64,000 nucleotides of DNA from Mesotaenium endlicherianum (GCA_009602735.1 WELA01003517.1:143816-207815); one strand, 5' to 3'. Shown: positions 24,271-36,055, counted from the first letter of the stretch. The notes: generated by a model from the sequence alone, not told the origin. Made by a program: numbers and translations.

Positions 24271-27200
24271 GCCAGGAGCCTACCACCCCAAGACCCACTT
24301 CACGAGAAGGCAACACGCCAAGTGAGGTGGAGACCCCCGTTGAAGACGACGTTCCAGCCCCAATGAGTTTGAGAGGTTACCTTGGAGGAGAGAAGGTCCA
24401 CATCTTGGTGGATAGCGGAGCTCAAGGCAACTTCATTGCTGCAGATTTTGCCACCAAGCACGGTATTACTATGCGAACTCTTGACCACGACGAGGAGATT
24501 ATGATGCCCGATGGATTCTCCTATACTACCCCTTCCAAGAAGACGTACCCCTTGGCACTCTCTATCAAGTCCTTCAAGGATAGAGTAGTGTTCTCCCCCA
24601 TGCAATTGGGCAAGTACGACGTCATCCTAGGGACGCCTTGGTTGACCAAGCACAACCCCCAAGTTGATTGGAGGACCGGTACTATCAAGATCAAGAATGA
24701 CATCACTTCAAGAATCTGTATTTTGCGCGCAATCCAGAATATCCAGACCCAAGACATCCAGAAGCCGGCACACGAGATACTATTGTCCGCCCTCCAACTC
24801 AAGAGACTTGTGAGGAAGGGACACGAGCTTCTTTTGGCCTTGATCACGCCAAAAGACATCAAGAAAGACATCGAGAGTCAAGAAGGCAGCCCCGTTCCCA
24901 AGGAGATACAAGAAGTCTTTGAGGACTACAAAGAAGTGTTCTCCCCGGAATTGCCCAAGGGCCTACCCCCCAAAAGATTCGTAGACCACAAGATAGAGTT
25001 GGAGCCCGGAAGCAAGCCCATCTCTCGGCCTACGTTCAAAATGTCATACACGGAGCTAGACGAAGTCAAGAAGCAAATCAAGGAGCTACTGGAGCATGGC
25101 TTCATTCGACCTAGCAAGTCGCCATTTGGAGCCCCGGTGCTATTTGTCAAGAAGAAAGATGGTACCTTGAGGATGTGTGTGGACTATCGCGCCCTCAACA
25201 AGATCACCATCAAGAATCGATACCCGCTGCCGCGCATGGATGAGCTCATGGACCGGCTGGTTGGAGCCAAGTACTTCACGAAGATTGACTTACGGAGCGG
25301 CTACCACCAGATTCGCATCGCAGAACCGGACATAGAGAAGACGGCATTCAGGACAAGATATGGACATTTTGAGTTCATGGTCCTGCCATTTGGACTCACC
25401 AACGCGCCAGCAACTTTCATGACTATGATGAACACCATATTTCAGCCCATGTTGGACAGATTTGTGGTGGTATTCATCGATGACATCCTTATCTACAGCA
25501 AGACCCTTGAAGAGCATGCGAGACACTTGAAAGAAGTCCTTGAAGTATTGAAGCAAAACAAGCTGTTTGCGAAGGAGTCAAAATGCGAGTTTGCCAAACA
25601 AGAAGTGGAGTTCCTAGGTCTCCACGTGACTGCTGATGGCATCAAGATAGACCCCAAGAAGACCACGGTGGTGGAGGAATGGCCAACCCCCACGACCAAG
25701 AAAGAACTCCAGTCATTCTTGGGATTTGCCAATTGGTACAGAAAATTCATCCAAGGCTTCTCGCACATAGCAGCCCCCCTGACAGATCTACTCAAGAAGG
25801 ACAGGCTATATACATGGACCGAGAAAGAGGAAGAGGCATTTCAAGAGTTAAAGCGAAGATTGACCACATCCCCGGTGCTCACACTCCCAAGTCCAAACCC
25901 AGATTGGCCCTTCCACGTCATCACCGATGCATCTTCCTATGCAATAGGAGCAATCCTGCTTCAAGACCAAGGCAAGGGACTGCAGCCCATCGCCTACGAG
26001 TCAAGGAAGCTAAATCCAGCCGAGCAAAATTATACAACCACGGAGCGAGAGGCATTGGCGATTGTACATGCCTTGAAGGTTTGGCGCTGCTACGTTGAAG
26101 GACGCAAAGTACTGGTCACCACGGACCACGAGGCGTTAAAGCACCTCCAGACGCAGCCGTATCTCTCAAGGAGACAAGCAAGATGGAGCGGATACTTGCA
26201 ACAATACAACATCACGATTCAGTACCAGCCCGGCAAGACAAACCCGGCTGACCCCCTCTCAAGACTGCAATTAAATGCAGTGATGGTATCCCTGAAGACA
26301 GATCTGGAAGCTCGATTTTCAGCCGCCTATGAAAGAGACCCTTACTACAAGAACGGAGAAGCAGCCTTGGACCCATGCAAGAAGCAAGAAGGCAATTATT
26401 GGGTGAGGCAAGATACGGGCCAGAGATGTGTTCCTAATGACTTAGACCTCCGGCTCTTGCTTCTACGAGAAGCACACGACAACCCTCTTGGAGGACACTT
26501 TGGAATCCTAAGGACCACGGGCGTTCTAGCTAGGACTTATTGTTGGCCAGGCATGTCTAAGCAAGTCAAGGAGTACTGCAGGAGCTGTGACACATGCCAA
26601 AGAATCAAGCCATCATCGCAAAAGGCGGGAGGACTCCTCCAACCACTACCAATCCCCGAAAGACAATGGACGGACATCTCAATGGACCTTATCGTGGACT
26701 TGCCCGTGACACCTCGAGGCCATAATGCAATACTCACGGTGGTGGACAGACTTACCAAGATGGCTCATTTTATTCCCACGACGACTAAGGCTACAGCACC
26801 ACAACTTGCAAGACTCATCTTTGACAACATCTTCCGACTCCATGGACTACCATCAAGAATTGTGTCAGATAGAGATCCAAGATTCACAAGCCATTTCTGG
26901 AAAAATCTCTTCAAGAACTTGGGTACATCGCTGGATATGTCTACTGCCTACCACCCACAATCAGATGGGCAAACCGAGCGTATGAATCGTACCCTAAAGA
27001 CCTCTCTAAAGGCCTACGTGTCTACCCTCGAGCAAGACTGGGACATGTACTTGACCCCCCTCGAGTTTGCCTACAACAACACTACGCAGGCCTCTACCCA
27101 AGAGTCCCCATTCTTCCTCAACTATGGCTTCCATCCGACCACGCCACTGAGCTTCACGGCTGGCCATGATGAAGTACCTGCAGCCACAGATTTTATGGAG

Positions 27201-27857
27201 ACATTAGAAGCAGCCCTTACAGCAGCGAAGAAAGCTCTACAACACGCGCAAGATGCTCAAGCAAGAGTGGCGAACAGATCCAGAAGAGAAATTACGTACA
27301 GAGTGGGTGACAACGTGTTACTATCATCCAAGAACATTTCCCTGAACAACAGGCCTGCCGGCAGCAAGTTCTCTCCCAAGTATTTGGGACCCTTCAAGAT
27401 TATCCAGCAAGTCAACCCCGTTGCTTTCAAGCTAGAACTTCCCCAGACTATGCACATCGACCCCGTATTCCACGCTTCCCTCTTCAAGCCATATGTGCAA
27501 CCCGACAACAAGTTCCCAGGACGTGTGACAACCCCACCAGCCCCAACAATAGTGGATGATCATTTGGAGTACGAAGTGGAAGACATAGTGGCTATGAGAA
27601 ATTTCAGGAGACAGCAGCAATACTTGATCAAGTGGAAAGGATATCCAGATTCGGAGAATAGTTGGGTGGCGGCGCACTACCTTGACAAAGTTCAGAGAAA
27701 GTTGAAGCGCTTCCATGCCGCCAACCCCCATCTTGGACCAGCCCCAAGTCTCTCTACTAGAAGCCCGAAGACTTCAGGGAGGCAGCCTGCCACCATCAAG
27801 AAGCAGCAGAAGACCCCTTGGAGGCAGCCTGCAAGAACAAGAAAGAGGAAAAATTGA
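24192..27857 (+). CDS. Pol of element A1 (PR-RT-RH-INT-chromodomain)
   Basis: The frame is open for 1221 codons in the -1 frame relative to gag and overlaps it by 79 bases; synthesis probably enters at 24255 as a Gag-Pol fusion, since no suitable ATG is needed. Numbering from 24192: protease VDSGAQG at 73-79; reverse transcriptase with VDYRALNKI near 330 and the catalytic FIDDILIY near 428; RNase H with [12 protein letters not shown] near 577; integrase with an HHCC zinc site (HDNPLGGH to CRSCDTC, about 765-801) and a DD35E core (D near 831 and 893, E at 35 residues' spacing in DGQTERMN); and a C-terminal chromodomain (YEVEDIVAM to [15 protein letters not shown], about 1127-1160). The chromodomain places it in the chromovirus clade. 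No stop or missing catalytic residue was found. Confidence 0.96.
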   Translation: MLLLQGKGPSCTFMPQKVVKKRTAPVGQEPTTPRPTSREGNTPSEVETPVEDDVPAPMSLRGYLGGEKVHILVDSGAQGNFIAADFATKHGITMRTLDHDEEIMMPDGFSYTTPSKKTYPLALSIKSFKDRVVFSPMQLGKYDVILGTPWLTKHNPQVDWRTGTIKIKNDITSRICILRAIQNIQTQDIQKPAHEILLSALQLKRLVRKGHELLLALITPKDIKKDIESQEGSPVPKEIQEVFEDYKEVFSPELPKGLPPKRFVDHKIELEPGSKPISRPTFKMSYTELDEVKKQIKELLEHGFIRPSKSPFGAPVLFVKKKDGTLRMCVDYRALNKITIKNRYPLPRMDELMDRLVGAKYFTKIDLRSGYHQIRIAEPDIEKTAFRTRYGHFEFMVLPFGLTNAPATFMTMMNTIFQPMLDRFVVVFIDDILIYSKTLEEHARHLKEVLEVLKQNKLFAKESKCEFAKQEVEFLGLHVTADGIKIDPKKTTVVEEWPTPTTKKELQSFLGFANWYRKFIQGFSHIAAPLTDLLKKDRLYTWTEKEEEAFQELKRRLTTSPVLTLPSPNPDWPFHVITDASSYAIGAILLQDQGKGLQPIAYESRKLNPAEQNYTTTEREALAIVHALKVWRCYVEGRKVLVTTDHEALKHLQTQPYLSRRQARWSGYLQQYNITIQYQPGKTNPADPLSRLQLNAVMVSLKTDLEARFSAAYERDPYYKNGEAALDPCKKQEGNYWVRQDTGQRCVPNDLDLRLLLLREAHDNPLGGHFGILRTTGVLARTYCWPGMSKQVKEYCRSCDTCQRIKPSSQKAGGLLQPLPIPERQWTDISMDLIVDLPVTPRGHNAILTVVDRLTKMAHFIPTTTKATAPQLARLIFDNIFRLHGLPSRIVSDRDPRFTSHFWKNLFKNLGTSLDMSTAYHPQSDGQTERMNRTLKTSLKAYVSTLEQDWDMYLTPLEFAYNNTTQASTQESPFFLNYGFHPTTPLSFTAGHDEVPAATDFMETLEAALTAAKKALQHAQDAQARVANRSRREITYRVGDNVLLSSKNISLNNRPAGSKFSPKYLGPFKIIQQVNPVAFKLELPQTMHIDPVFHASLFKPYVQPDNKFPGRVTTPPAPTIVDDHLEYEVEDIVAMRNFRRQQQYLIKWKGYPDSENSWVAAHYLDKVQRKLKRFHAANPHLGPAPSLSTRSPKTSGRQPATIKKQQKTPWRQPARTRKRKN
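24249..24284 (+). promoter_or_regulatory. Candidate -1 ribosomal frameshift signal joining gag and pol
   Basis: The heptamer AAAAAAC (24249-24255) is phased A AAA AAC in the gag frame, the classic slippery form. After a ten-base spacer comes a perfect 7-bp hairpin, GGTAGGC (24266-24272) and GCCTACC (24278-24284), with loop CAGGA; the gag stop lies in the stem. Slipping back one base enters the pol frame at 24255. The dead copy A2 keeps the heptamer, and its stem has one mismatch. The spacer is slightly longer than the usual five to nine bases. Confidence 0.7.
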
Positions 27858-28626
27858 CATTAGACACTCTTCTCTTCTCGCAGTTTCTGGACAGAAAACT
27901 AAAACTGCTACTGGTAATAGGTCTCTGCATAATAAATTCTGAAAATTTACCTGGCTGTAGTCCATGAGTAGCCGGTCATTTAGAGTCCAAGTTTGCTCAA
28001 TTTGGAGCACTGGTGAGAGAGATATGATGCTCTAAGTAGAAGGGGGTCAGGCTGCTGGCATTGTTAGGACAGAATATGCCTTCTGACATTGTGCCTTCCC
28101 CTGAACTTGGAATGCTCTGAAACTCAAGACTCTGGTAGAACATCTTACAGCGCCCAGTTTGAGACTTAGTTTGCAGAATTTGGAGAAGTATAGAAGGACT
28201 TATGATTTTCAGAAGTTTCTGCACAGATTTGGAGGAGTGCCTACTCTCTCAGCTCTCAACGACACTCCAGAAATGAGAATGCTCTCAAATTTGGTGACCC
28301 GGTAGAGTTCTCCGACGCGGTCCGTCTGGCACTCGAATTTTCAGATTTGGAGCAGTTCTGTGGCCGCTATGAATTTTTGAGTTCGTGGCAGATTCTGGGC
28401 CAACTTGTACAATTTTCTTTATCATTAAGGAGTAGGCTAGCCAATAAGGTCACACCACCTACGACCTTGCCTAGTCTACCTTACATGTGTAGCACCTGAC
28501 TTGGCGCCTTTGACTAGTCCTCTTCACATGTGGGGCATCTGACTTGAAACTGTTGACTAGTTTGCTCCACATGTGTAAGACCTGACTTGACGCGCCGAGA
28601 CGTCGCTTTTTCTATCGGGGGGGTGA
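27858..28626 (+). other. 3' untranslated region of A1 with polypurine tract
   Basis: About 770 bases without a gene lie between pol and the 3' LTR. Three near-repeats of a phrase like ACATGTGTAGCACCTGACTT occur at about 28483-28580. The end, CGGGGGGGTGA (28616-28626), is the purine tract that primes plus-strand DNA synthesis. Confidence 0.85.
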
Positions 28627-29129
28627 TGTAGTGATTTGAGTTATTATATATTAGTTTGCATATATTTTAATGTTTTCAAATATATTTGGAGTAGTATTGT
28701 GTGGAGTCAAGTGTGAATAGGTACTCTAGTAACTTGGTTCATGTCCTTTGAACCTTCCAAGGCATTTTCGAAGTTAGAGGAAAGACCTAGAAGAACTCCA
28801 TGTGGCAAAAGTCAGATGTGCCATTTTTAGGTCAAAAGGACATGTGTACATTATTCTAGAAAGAGGTGGCAAGTTTTGGGATGTGTTGGGTGCCAACACA
28901 TCAACATACACCTTCCTAGAAATTACTTATGTAGCAAGTATATAAACAAGAGCTAGAACATAGAAAGACATGGGAGAATCACTCTTGTACTTGCCAAAAT
29001 CCAGAAATATATTAACTATCAAGAAGCCATCTCTCTTTCAAGAAGCTACCACTTGTGTTCAAAGATCCTTGTCTTGAATAGATAAACTATTCTGTTTTAC
29101 TAAGTACTTTATCTATCTGTTTCACTACA
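28627..29129 (+). repeat. 3' LTR of A1
   Basis: Same length and ends as the 5' LTR. The visible differences include a three-base block (TCC against GGG) and scattered single changes. Confidence 0.95.
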
Positions 29130-29134
29130 TTGGG
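29130..29134. repeat. Target site duplication of element A1, right
   Basis: TTGGG, identical to 22445-22449. Confidence 0.95.
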
Positions 29135-29174
29135 TCTCATGTATTCAGAGAGTTGAAGAAAGTAGTCCTCATAA

Positions 29175-29226
29175 GTCAAAGTTTTGAGACATATTGACAA
29201 ATATGTCTCAAAACAGGATCTTTGAC
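29175..29226. repeat. Long near-perfect inverted repeat
   Basis: A perfect 14-bp stem (29181-29194 with 29201-29214, GTTTTGAGACATAT and its complement) has a six-base loop, and an outer 7-bp pair GTCAAAG/CTTTGAC (29175-29181, 29220-29226) adds to it. It lies between A1 and the DIRS-like remnant and may be an element end or a small fold-back element. Confidence 0.8.
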
Positions 29227-29375
29227 ATATGAAATAGATGCATGAATTAATGCGCGAGCAAATGCCCGCGCTCTCTATCCAATAGTCAAACTAATAACGT
29301 TGACTGCATACCTAACGAGATTATTTAAATGAAGTAACATCTTTGTTCTAATTATTGCAGTGCACAATAAGCAAA

Positions 29376-30207
29376 GCTATGTCACTAGATCTCCTCTCGC
29401 AGCCGCCACTGTTCATGTCAGGGAGGCTGCAGCAATTATTGCATAAGCACGCCCAATCCTCTCTGATGGCGTCGCTCTCTGGTCAGAAGTCTAATGTCTC
29501 ACCCCACAAGGTAGATCCCATGGCTGAGAGCGCTGCTGCTAAGGCCAAAGGGGTTTGGCTGACCCATCCATGGTCACTTTTGAGTCTGTCAGACAAGGAT
29601 AAGGAGAAGCTGTTGCAGGCGGCACAAGAACGAATTGTAATGGAATTGAACTTGCAGAAACAGTGGGAGTCTTCCCAACTTTATGTTGTCCGGGCATTTT
29701 AGAGCCACACACCTAGTCTAAGTGATGGAGCTTACACGGAAGATGAATTCAGTGACACAGATTTTTCAGATGCTGACAGCAGAGAAACAGCAAGACAGCA
29801 ACAAGAGGTATAGCAACGATGACAACTTCCGCACAGACCAACTTGCTAGAGAGGTTTAGAGACTCAAGGAAGAAAAAGATCTGGCGGGCATGAGTAAACT
29901 CAACGAAGGCAACGAAATACAATTGAAGTATTGCAATGAGCTAGAGGAAGCTGCTCTGCAAGCCCAGGCCGCCCTCACTAATGGTGACAACAACAGCACA
30001 GGTACAAACCTAGCAGTTTGCCTCGCTGTCATCGCCTTCCGTAAGAAACTTGTTTGGCTGGCAAAAGAGTACACATGGCCTGTGGTTAATGAAGCCCTCA
30101 GGAAATGTGCCAAAAATGGTAAGGAGCCAGAGAAGGAGGACTTAGATGCGCTATGTCAGAGCACAAAACTGAAAATTCAAGAAGAAGCTCCAATACAAAA
30201 GAATTAG
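29376..30207 (+). pseudogene. Gag-like region of the DIRS-like element
   Basis: Two frames (29376-29702 and 29890-30207) are separated by stops. The second is rich in Glu, Lys and Asn and reads like the helical N-terminal protein of DIRS elements (for example VWLAKEYTWPVVNEALRK). The assignment rests mainly on position in front of the reverse transcriptase. Confidence 0.4.
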
Positions 30208-30754
30208 ATGTTCACCAGGCAGGGGCTACAATAAGAATGGCGGCCACATCTATTGCTACAATTATAGGCAATTGGGACATCTCTCTACTGAATCTCACAG
30301 CCCTCAGAAATACGATGGCCGTCTGGAGACTCGAGCTGCCCCAATTTTCCCTCGGCAGCATTTCAATCAGCAAATGCTTTCAATCTTTGATGGGCCCGCC
30401 TCCACATCAATTCAGGCAATAGGAGCGGAGAATATGAGCTACCATATTGGCCAGATGCTATTGACCATATTGGTCGGATGTAACTTGCCTGGAATTACCA
30501 GTGCATATAATCAAGGGGTACGGTGGTACCAGTTTGTGCAATAAGCATTGGCAATTGTTATGCATGTGGGTATGCTGTGGGTTGAACAGTGTGTAAGGAC
30601 GATGTTTGCCTTAACAACTTGCTGGAAGGAGTCAACCCCGCATCTAGTAGTAAGCCTCCTACCAGCAGTGACTCTCTTGATATGAGTAAGAGACTCTGAG
30701 ATAAACTGGCTTGGTGGGAGGCATGGTGTCAGAGCACACTAGTGCTGTCAGTCA

Positions 30755-31562
30755 TTGAATATGGGTACCAATTACCTTGGAATCCTAAGGGTCACCCTGA
30801 TGTTCCAGAAATGGAACCATGGAGGAGTTAAGAAATTTGTTGATTTCACTAGGTCAGCTATTGGAGAGCTGCTAGAGTCGGGTGTTGCCATAGAATGGCA
30901 GGAGGTTAATAAGCCAGTCTGGGTATCCCCCTTGAAAGTCGTGAAGGAAAGAAATTACGGTTAACTCTTGATCTCATAATTCTAAATAAGCACTTGGAGA
31001 GCATACCCTTCAGATTTGAAGGATTGAACAAGCTGCCAGAGGTAGTGGAGCCTCAGGCATTATTCTTCTCCATAGACTTGAAGTCCGGGTACCATCACAT
31101 CGAAATGCACCCAGACTTTATCAAATATTTAGGTTTTCAATTTGAAGGCAAGACTCATGTCTATACCAGTCTACCATTTGGCTTATCTACTGCCCCTTAC
31201 ATCTTTACAAAACTGATAAAACAGGTAGCAGGCGGATGGAAATCTGCAGGAATCAATTTGATTCCTTACTTAGATAATATTCTATTCACTCGCAAAACAC
31301 CACAGGAGCATGCCTTAATGAAGACTATTGTCACTGATTGTCAGGATGGGGGGATCTGATAAACTTTGATAAAGTTCAATTTGAATGCACCAGAGTGCAG
31401 GAGTTCTTGGGAGTGGTCATAGACTCTAGATCAATGAGAATCCACAAAGACACCAAGAGAAAGGCAAAGTTATTGGCCACTCTCGACAGACTGCATGCAG
31501 CTTCAGTGAAGCATGAGAAAGTGTCTGTGAGAGAGCTCGCATCTGTTGCTGGCCAAAAATAG
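30755..31562 (+). pseudogene. DIRS-type reverse transcriptase, broken
   Basis: Pieces in neighbouring frames give the RT order: a finger segment (VNKPVWVSPLKVV), then SIDLKSGYHHIEMHPDFIKY, YTSLPFGLSTAPYIFTKLIK and YLDNILF, then QEFLGVVIDSRSMRI. The combination of YHHI.MHPD..KYLGF and PFGLSTAP.IFTKL is typical of DIRS/PAT elements rather than Ty3 or copia. The catalytic box has YLDN in place of YLDD, so a metal-binding aspartate is lost. Stops at 30961 and frame changes near 31350 also break it. Confidence 0.8.
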
Positions 31563-32065
31563 CATATGCAGACCTAGCAACCGCCTATACCAGACAAATG
31601 TATGCAACCTTGAAAGGCAAATTGATTGCAGTGATACAGTGATCATCTCAGGATATGTCAGAGCTGAATATAATCTATGGAAAGAATTATTTAGCACCTT
31701 CAATGATGCAGAGATTAGGATGTATAACTCACCTGATCATGTGCTAGATATAGAGTCAGAAGAAGAGATCTACTATGCTGTGGTCTACAAAGTAGCCAAG
31801 AATAAGTACTGGACTTTGGAAAATGCTCCAGATGAGACCTTGTATGGTGATGGGGTCAAGTCACGGTTAGGCAGGGTTCCGGAGACTGTAACTAGCTATG
31901 CCAAGATCACAAGAAGGAATCATATTTTGGTGAGGATAATTAACAAGCAAGCTGTTAGAGTCATATAGCAAGGTGGAACTGAGAAGGAGGATCTGTGGAC
32001 AGTCACTAGGAAATTTATGATAGAGTCAAGGAGAAAGAATCCACCCTCCAAGTGGTCTATAGACC

Positions 32066-32520
32066 TTGGAGCAATATGAAAATATTAGAAGTGATAGCCA
32101 GAGCCAAGGAGAAGGATGATTATTCCTTGAGGCCCAAGTGTTTCCAATGGCTATAGCAGAGATAGGATCCACATTTTGTGGATAGGTTTGCATCCCCTGC
32201 AAACGGGAAATTTTTTAGATTCAATTTTGTTCGTTCATGTCCCAAGTCTGCGTTTGACAATGCCTTCTTTGTTAGCTGGAGAGGTTAAACTAACTATGTT
32301 TTTGCTCCCCTCAAGCTGATTCCTCAGGTACTTGAGCATGCTAGGAGGCAGAGTACCCAGCTTACTTTGGTTATCCCTAGATGGCAGTCAGCTAGTTGTT
32401 GGCCTAATATTGATTGGGGAGCAAGAGAGATGGAATCCTGAGGTAGTGGAGTACATATACATTGGGTATAGCAGGGAGGTCCTGTTGCGAGGAACAGATA
32501 CTGCAGCTTTTGGAAAAAAA
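32066..32520 (+). pseudogene. DIRS-type RNase H remnant
   Basis: From about 32166 the reading runs DPHFVDRFASPANGKFF, then AFDNAFFVSW and LKLIPQVLEHAR, and then LTLVIPRWQS. That order (an Asp-Phe-Ala-Ser element, a D-A-F..W element, L-I-P..L and a P-x-W box) matches the RNase H region after the DIRS reverse transcriptase. It has a stop at about 32287. Confidence 0.7.
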
Positions 32521-32652
32521 TGAATCTCATTCTGTGATATGATAGCTTTACTTCTTCATACCTGTGGCGTGTGAGCAGCTGATGTTATAGCCAGGCATCC
32601 TGAGCTCTTAGAGCTAGAGAAGGCCAAAAGATAAGATGTCTTGTAGACTCTT

Positions 32653-33355
32653 TAAAAGGAGCGGAGTACCCTTGTGGAAGCGTGGTGACTCAAGAGGAAC
32701 AAAACTAGTGGCAATCATACTTAGGAGTACAGCGGCATATCACTAAGAAAGCTTAGGAAAATTTCTTAACATTTTGAATAGCAAGAAAGTGCTCACAGAT
32801 GGAATAGGATGAAAGATCTTGTCATTACAAACTCGTAGAAATTTACAGTATTGATAACTGATAAGAAACAAAGAAATTATGCCTATTTATAGTTTTCTAC
32901 GACGACTGCTTGCCCCTAGGAGGGAGGGCCGCTTAGCAACAAAATTTCTAAGTTTTTGTCATATCGTCCCTTCCAGAATATTTGTGAGTAGGCCAAATCG
33001 GCCTCATCCGACGTGTCAGGCCAATTTGACGTTCACATGCATGCATCAAAATATCTAGAATATACTAGCTTAGGCGCGCTAGGCAAATCCAAAATTTCTA
33101 GGTAAATTGACCTGGTCGACACTCCGCGTCAGCCAAAATTACGTGAAGGTTTGAATTTACTCTAACGGCTCAGATTGCTCGACGCTGTCGATCAATCCGA
33201 CGATCGCGCTCGCCGCGAATTAAGAACAGTCGTTGACCAACCTTGAACCTAATTAAACTTCAGAAATCCATAACTCTCTTAATACTTAACCAAATTCGAC
33301 AAATTTTATATCAAAATGACCACAAAAATGCACTTTACACTTCTATGACCTTACA
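32653..33355 (-). repeat. 3' LTR of B1
   Basis: 703 bp in minus orientation, TGTAAGGTCATAG... to ...CTCCTTTTA, where the terminal CA has mutated. It is adjacent to the minus-strand purine tract GAGGAGGGGGATGA (33356-33369). Confidence 0.85.
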
Positions 33356-33854
33356 TCATCCCCCTCCTCAAGATGCGAAGACCTCAATGCGTTCTGCAAA
33401 TAACGCCTCAACTTACTTTTACAATGAGTCAAGTTGACCTCTGGCTCCCAAGTGTTGGCGTCCGCATGGTAGCCTTTCCACTTAACCAGATACTCTTGAA
33501 CAAATCGTTGACCTCGCTTGACTCGTCGATCGTCGACAATCACCTCCACTTCATACTCCAGTACATCATCGATCTCGACCGGTGGTGGCGGTGTAGGTAG
33601 TAATTTTGGATGTCCTTCATTCGGGTCAACGTGTGGCCGCATATAACTGACATGGAACACATCATGTATACCCCAGCCTGAAGAAAGTTTCAACTTGTAG
33701 GCCACTGGAATCACCTGCTTGAGCACCAAAATGGACCTGTGAATTGTGCTCGCAATTTCCTCTTGCCCGTGAAACGTAGATTCTCTGTTGACAAGAGTAA
33801 TTTGTCACCCACATGGAATGTCACTTCCCTCCTGTGCTTGTTAGCATACTTGAC
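33343..33854 (-). pseudogene. B1 pol C-terminus with chromodomain
   Basis: The reading covers the integrase end (PVAYKLKLSSGWGIHDVFHV) and a chromodomain (VLEYEVEVIVDDRRVK to YLVKWKGYHADANTWEP), and stops just before the purine tract. The upstream part is interrupted by the solo LTR. Confidence 0.85.
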
Positions 33855-33859
33855 CTGCT

Positions 33860-34605
33860 TGAAAGGGGCGGGGTGCCCTAGTGGAAGCGTAGTGACTCAC
33901 GGGGAAGAGAACTAGTTGCTATCATACTAGAGAGTACAGCGGCATGTCACTAAGAAAGTTTAGGAAAATTACTCAGTATTTTGAGTAGCAAGAAAGTGCT
34001 CACAAATGGATTAGGATGAAAGGCCCTGTCATTACAAACCAGTAGAAATTTACAGAAGTGAAAAATTGATAAGAAATGAAGAAAAGTTATGCCTATTTAT
34101 AGTCTCTGCCTAAGTGCTCCTCTCTAGGAGGAAGCTACGGGATTTCCCGAGTGTTCGTCAATTCGTCCCTTCCTGAATATTTGTGAGTATGCTAGATCAG
34201 TCTGATCTGATGTGTTGGGTCGAATTGATGTCCACATACATGCATCGACATTACTAGAATATTCTATTTTAGGCGCGCTAGGCTAAACCGAAACTTCTAG
34301 GTAAATTGACCTAGTCGGCACTCCGCGTCAGCCGAACTTACGTGAAGGTTCGAATTCACTCTAACGGCCCAGATCGCTCAACGCTGTCGGTCAATCCGAT
34401 GGTCACGCTCACCGCGAATTATGGACAATCATCGACCAACCTTAAAACTAATTAAACTTCCAAAATTCATAACTATCTCAATACTTAACCAAATTTGACA
34501 CACTTTATATCAAGATAACCAAAAAAATACACTCTACAGTTCTATGACTTTAAATCATATATCTAAATGACTCAAAAATGCACTTTATAAGTCTATGACC
34601 TTACA
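33860..34605 (-). repeat. Solo LTR of family B inside B1
   Basis: 746 bp, TGTAAGG...CCCCTTTCA on the minus strand, flanked by CTGCT duplications at 33855-33859 and 34606-34610. The complete duplication shows a normal insertion followed by LTR-LTR recombination. It interrupts the integrase of B1. Confidence 0.92.
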
Positions 34606-34610
34606 CTGCT

Positions 34611-36050
34611 CTTCCTGTGCCTTCTGTATAGACGTCTTCGCCATGTCCAAAGTCTTCGCCATCTGCTCCATAAAAGCTTGTGTAGTAGGAACCTGAGTTT
34701 CCTTGGCCTTCTCGAGCAAGATGTTCCCTAGATGATAATCTTCTCTTCCATAAACCATAATGAATGGTGACTGCTTGGTCAATCTCTGCACGCTGTTATT
34801 GTAGGCAAACTCCAACCCTGGCAGCTTCTTGTCCCACTCTGAAGGGTCTTCCATAGAGAAACTCCTGAGCACCTCTTGTAGAGTTCTGTTGAGCCTCACT
34901 CTACCCGTCTGTCTTAGGATGATAGGAAGTGCTCATACTCAGCTTGGTCCCCATCAAAGTAAACAATGACCGCCAAAAGTTGCTAGTAAACTTTGGATCC
35001 CAATCTGAAACAATCACCTTCGGCAACCCATGTAGCCTAAAAATATGATCAAAGAATAGCCGCGCTACATCTACTGCCGTACAAGTCTTGTTCATGGGAA
35101 TGAAAAGAGCCACCTTGCTGAATCTATCTGGCACAATCCATACTGCACTGTGTTCTTGACCACTCACTGGTAAAGATATGATGAAGTCACAGCAATTTGC
35201 TCCCAAGGATACTCTGGAATAGGCAGGGTTGCAATGTACCTCCCTTCTTTTGATTTGGTGTCTTGTTCCGCTGGCAAGCATCGCAACTCTTGATCCACTC
35301 CTCAATGTTCGTGTCCATATTCCTCCAATAGTACTATCGTTTCAGCACGCTTGCCGTCTTCTCGTGTCCAAAGTGTCCAGCATATAGGCAATCACGATGC
35401 TCCGCAAGTAGTAAGTCTCGTAGCTCCTTGACGTCGGGTACCACCACTCTTCTGGAATCACCATGATACCATATGCCGTCCTCCTTTTGCATACTTGAGT
35501 TGGACTCAGCTGCTCCACCATCAGCAAACGTCTCCCTCATGACCTCTCTTAAGCTTCTCCTTGAAGTCCATACTCTTCTTGATGATTGAGAGAGCTGCAA
35601 GGTCACACCTCTTGGATAAAGCATCTGCAGGGTTGATCTACTCAGGTAGGTACTCAATCTTGTGGTCGAACTGTTGCAAAAACTCCATCCACCTTGCCTG
35701 TCTTGGTGTCAACGTTGGCTGTGTCATAAACTTTTCCAAGCTCTTGTGGTCGGTTTTGATGAAAACTTTTCGTTTGTCCACATAATATCGCCAAATCCTC
35801 AAAGCCTGGATAAGAGCCAACATCTCCCGCTCGTGTGTTGCATAATTCTTCTCAGCAGGACTCAACTTCCTGCTCTCATATGCCACACGTTGTAATCCTT
35901 TGCCCTGGTCCTGGAGAAGAATGGCTCCCACTACAAAGTTTGATGCGTCCGTGATGATGGTGAAAGGAAGCTCTGGACTGGCGATTGTCAACACAGGTGC
36001 TTGTGTCAACAACTCCTTAATCTTCTCAAAGGCTTGCTGCTCCTTGTCAC
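34611..36050 (-). pseudogene. B1 RNase H and integrase, broken
   Basis: RNase H is at 36012-35638 ([20 protein letters not shown]), the integrase zinc region at 35657-35334 (HRDCLYAGHFGHEKT), and the integrase core at 35305-34585 (IVSDWDPKFTSNFWRSLF, YHPKTDG, LEFAYNNSVQRLTKQSPF). Several stops separate them. Confidence 0.85.
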
Positions 36051-36055
36051 CCTAC
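36051..36055. repeat. Target site duplication of element C, left
   Basis: CCTAC, repeated exactly at 49756-49760. Confidence 0.93.

Larger units (their letters stand above)
22450..29129 (+). mobile_element. Element A1: complete Ty3/gypsy chromovirus
   Basis: A 6.7-kb retrotransposon with two 503-bp LTRs (TGTAGTG...CACTACA), a 5-bp duplication, a primer-binding site, gag, pol in the order protease-RT-RNase H-integrase-chromodomain, and a purine tract before the 3' LTR. The two LTRs differ at about nine sites by my count (under 2%), so the insertion is recent. Neither reading frame has a premature stop and the catalytic residues are present, so it could be an autonomous, active element. A2 at 53-62 kb is a decayed relative. 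Confidence 0.97.
29376..32652 (+). mobile_element. Decayed DIRS-like (tyrosine-recombinase class) retrotransposon, truncated
   Basis: A Gag-like region is followed by a reverse transcriptase and RNase H of DIRS type (see the parts). The element is cut at 32653 by the LTR of element B1, and no tyrosine recombinase is seen. Multiple stops and frameshifts make it dead. Its left border is not defined. Confidence 0.75.

Noticed and set aside
33860-34605. Family B LTR first read as a + strand unit starting TGAAAGG
   Set aside because: The purine tract and pol of B1 are on the minus strand, which makes TGTAAGG the true 5' end.
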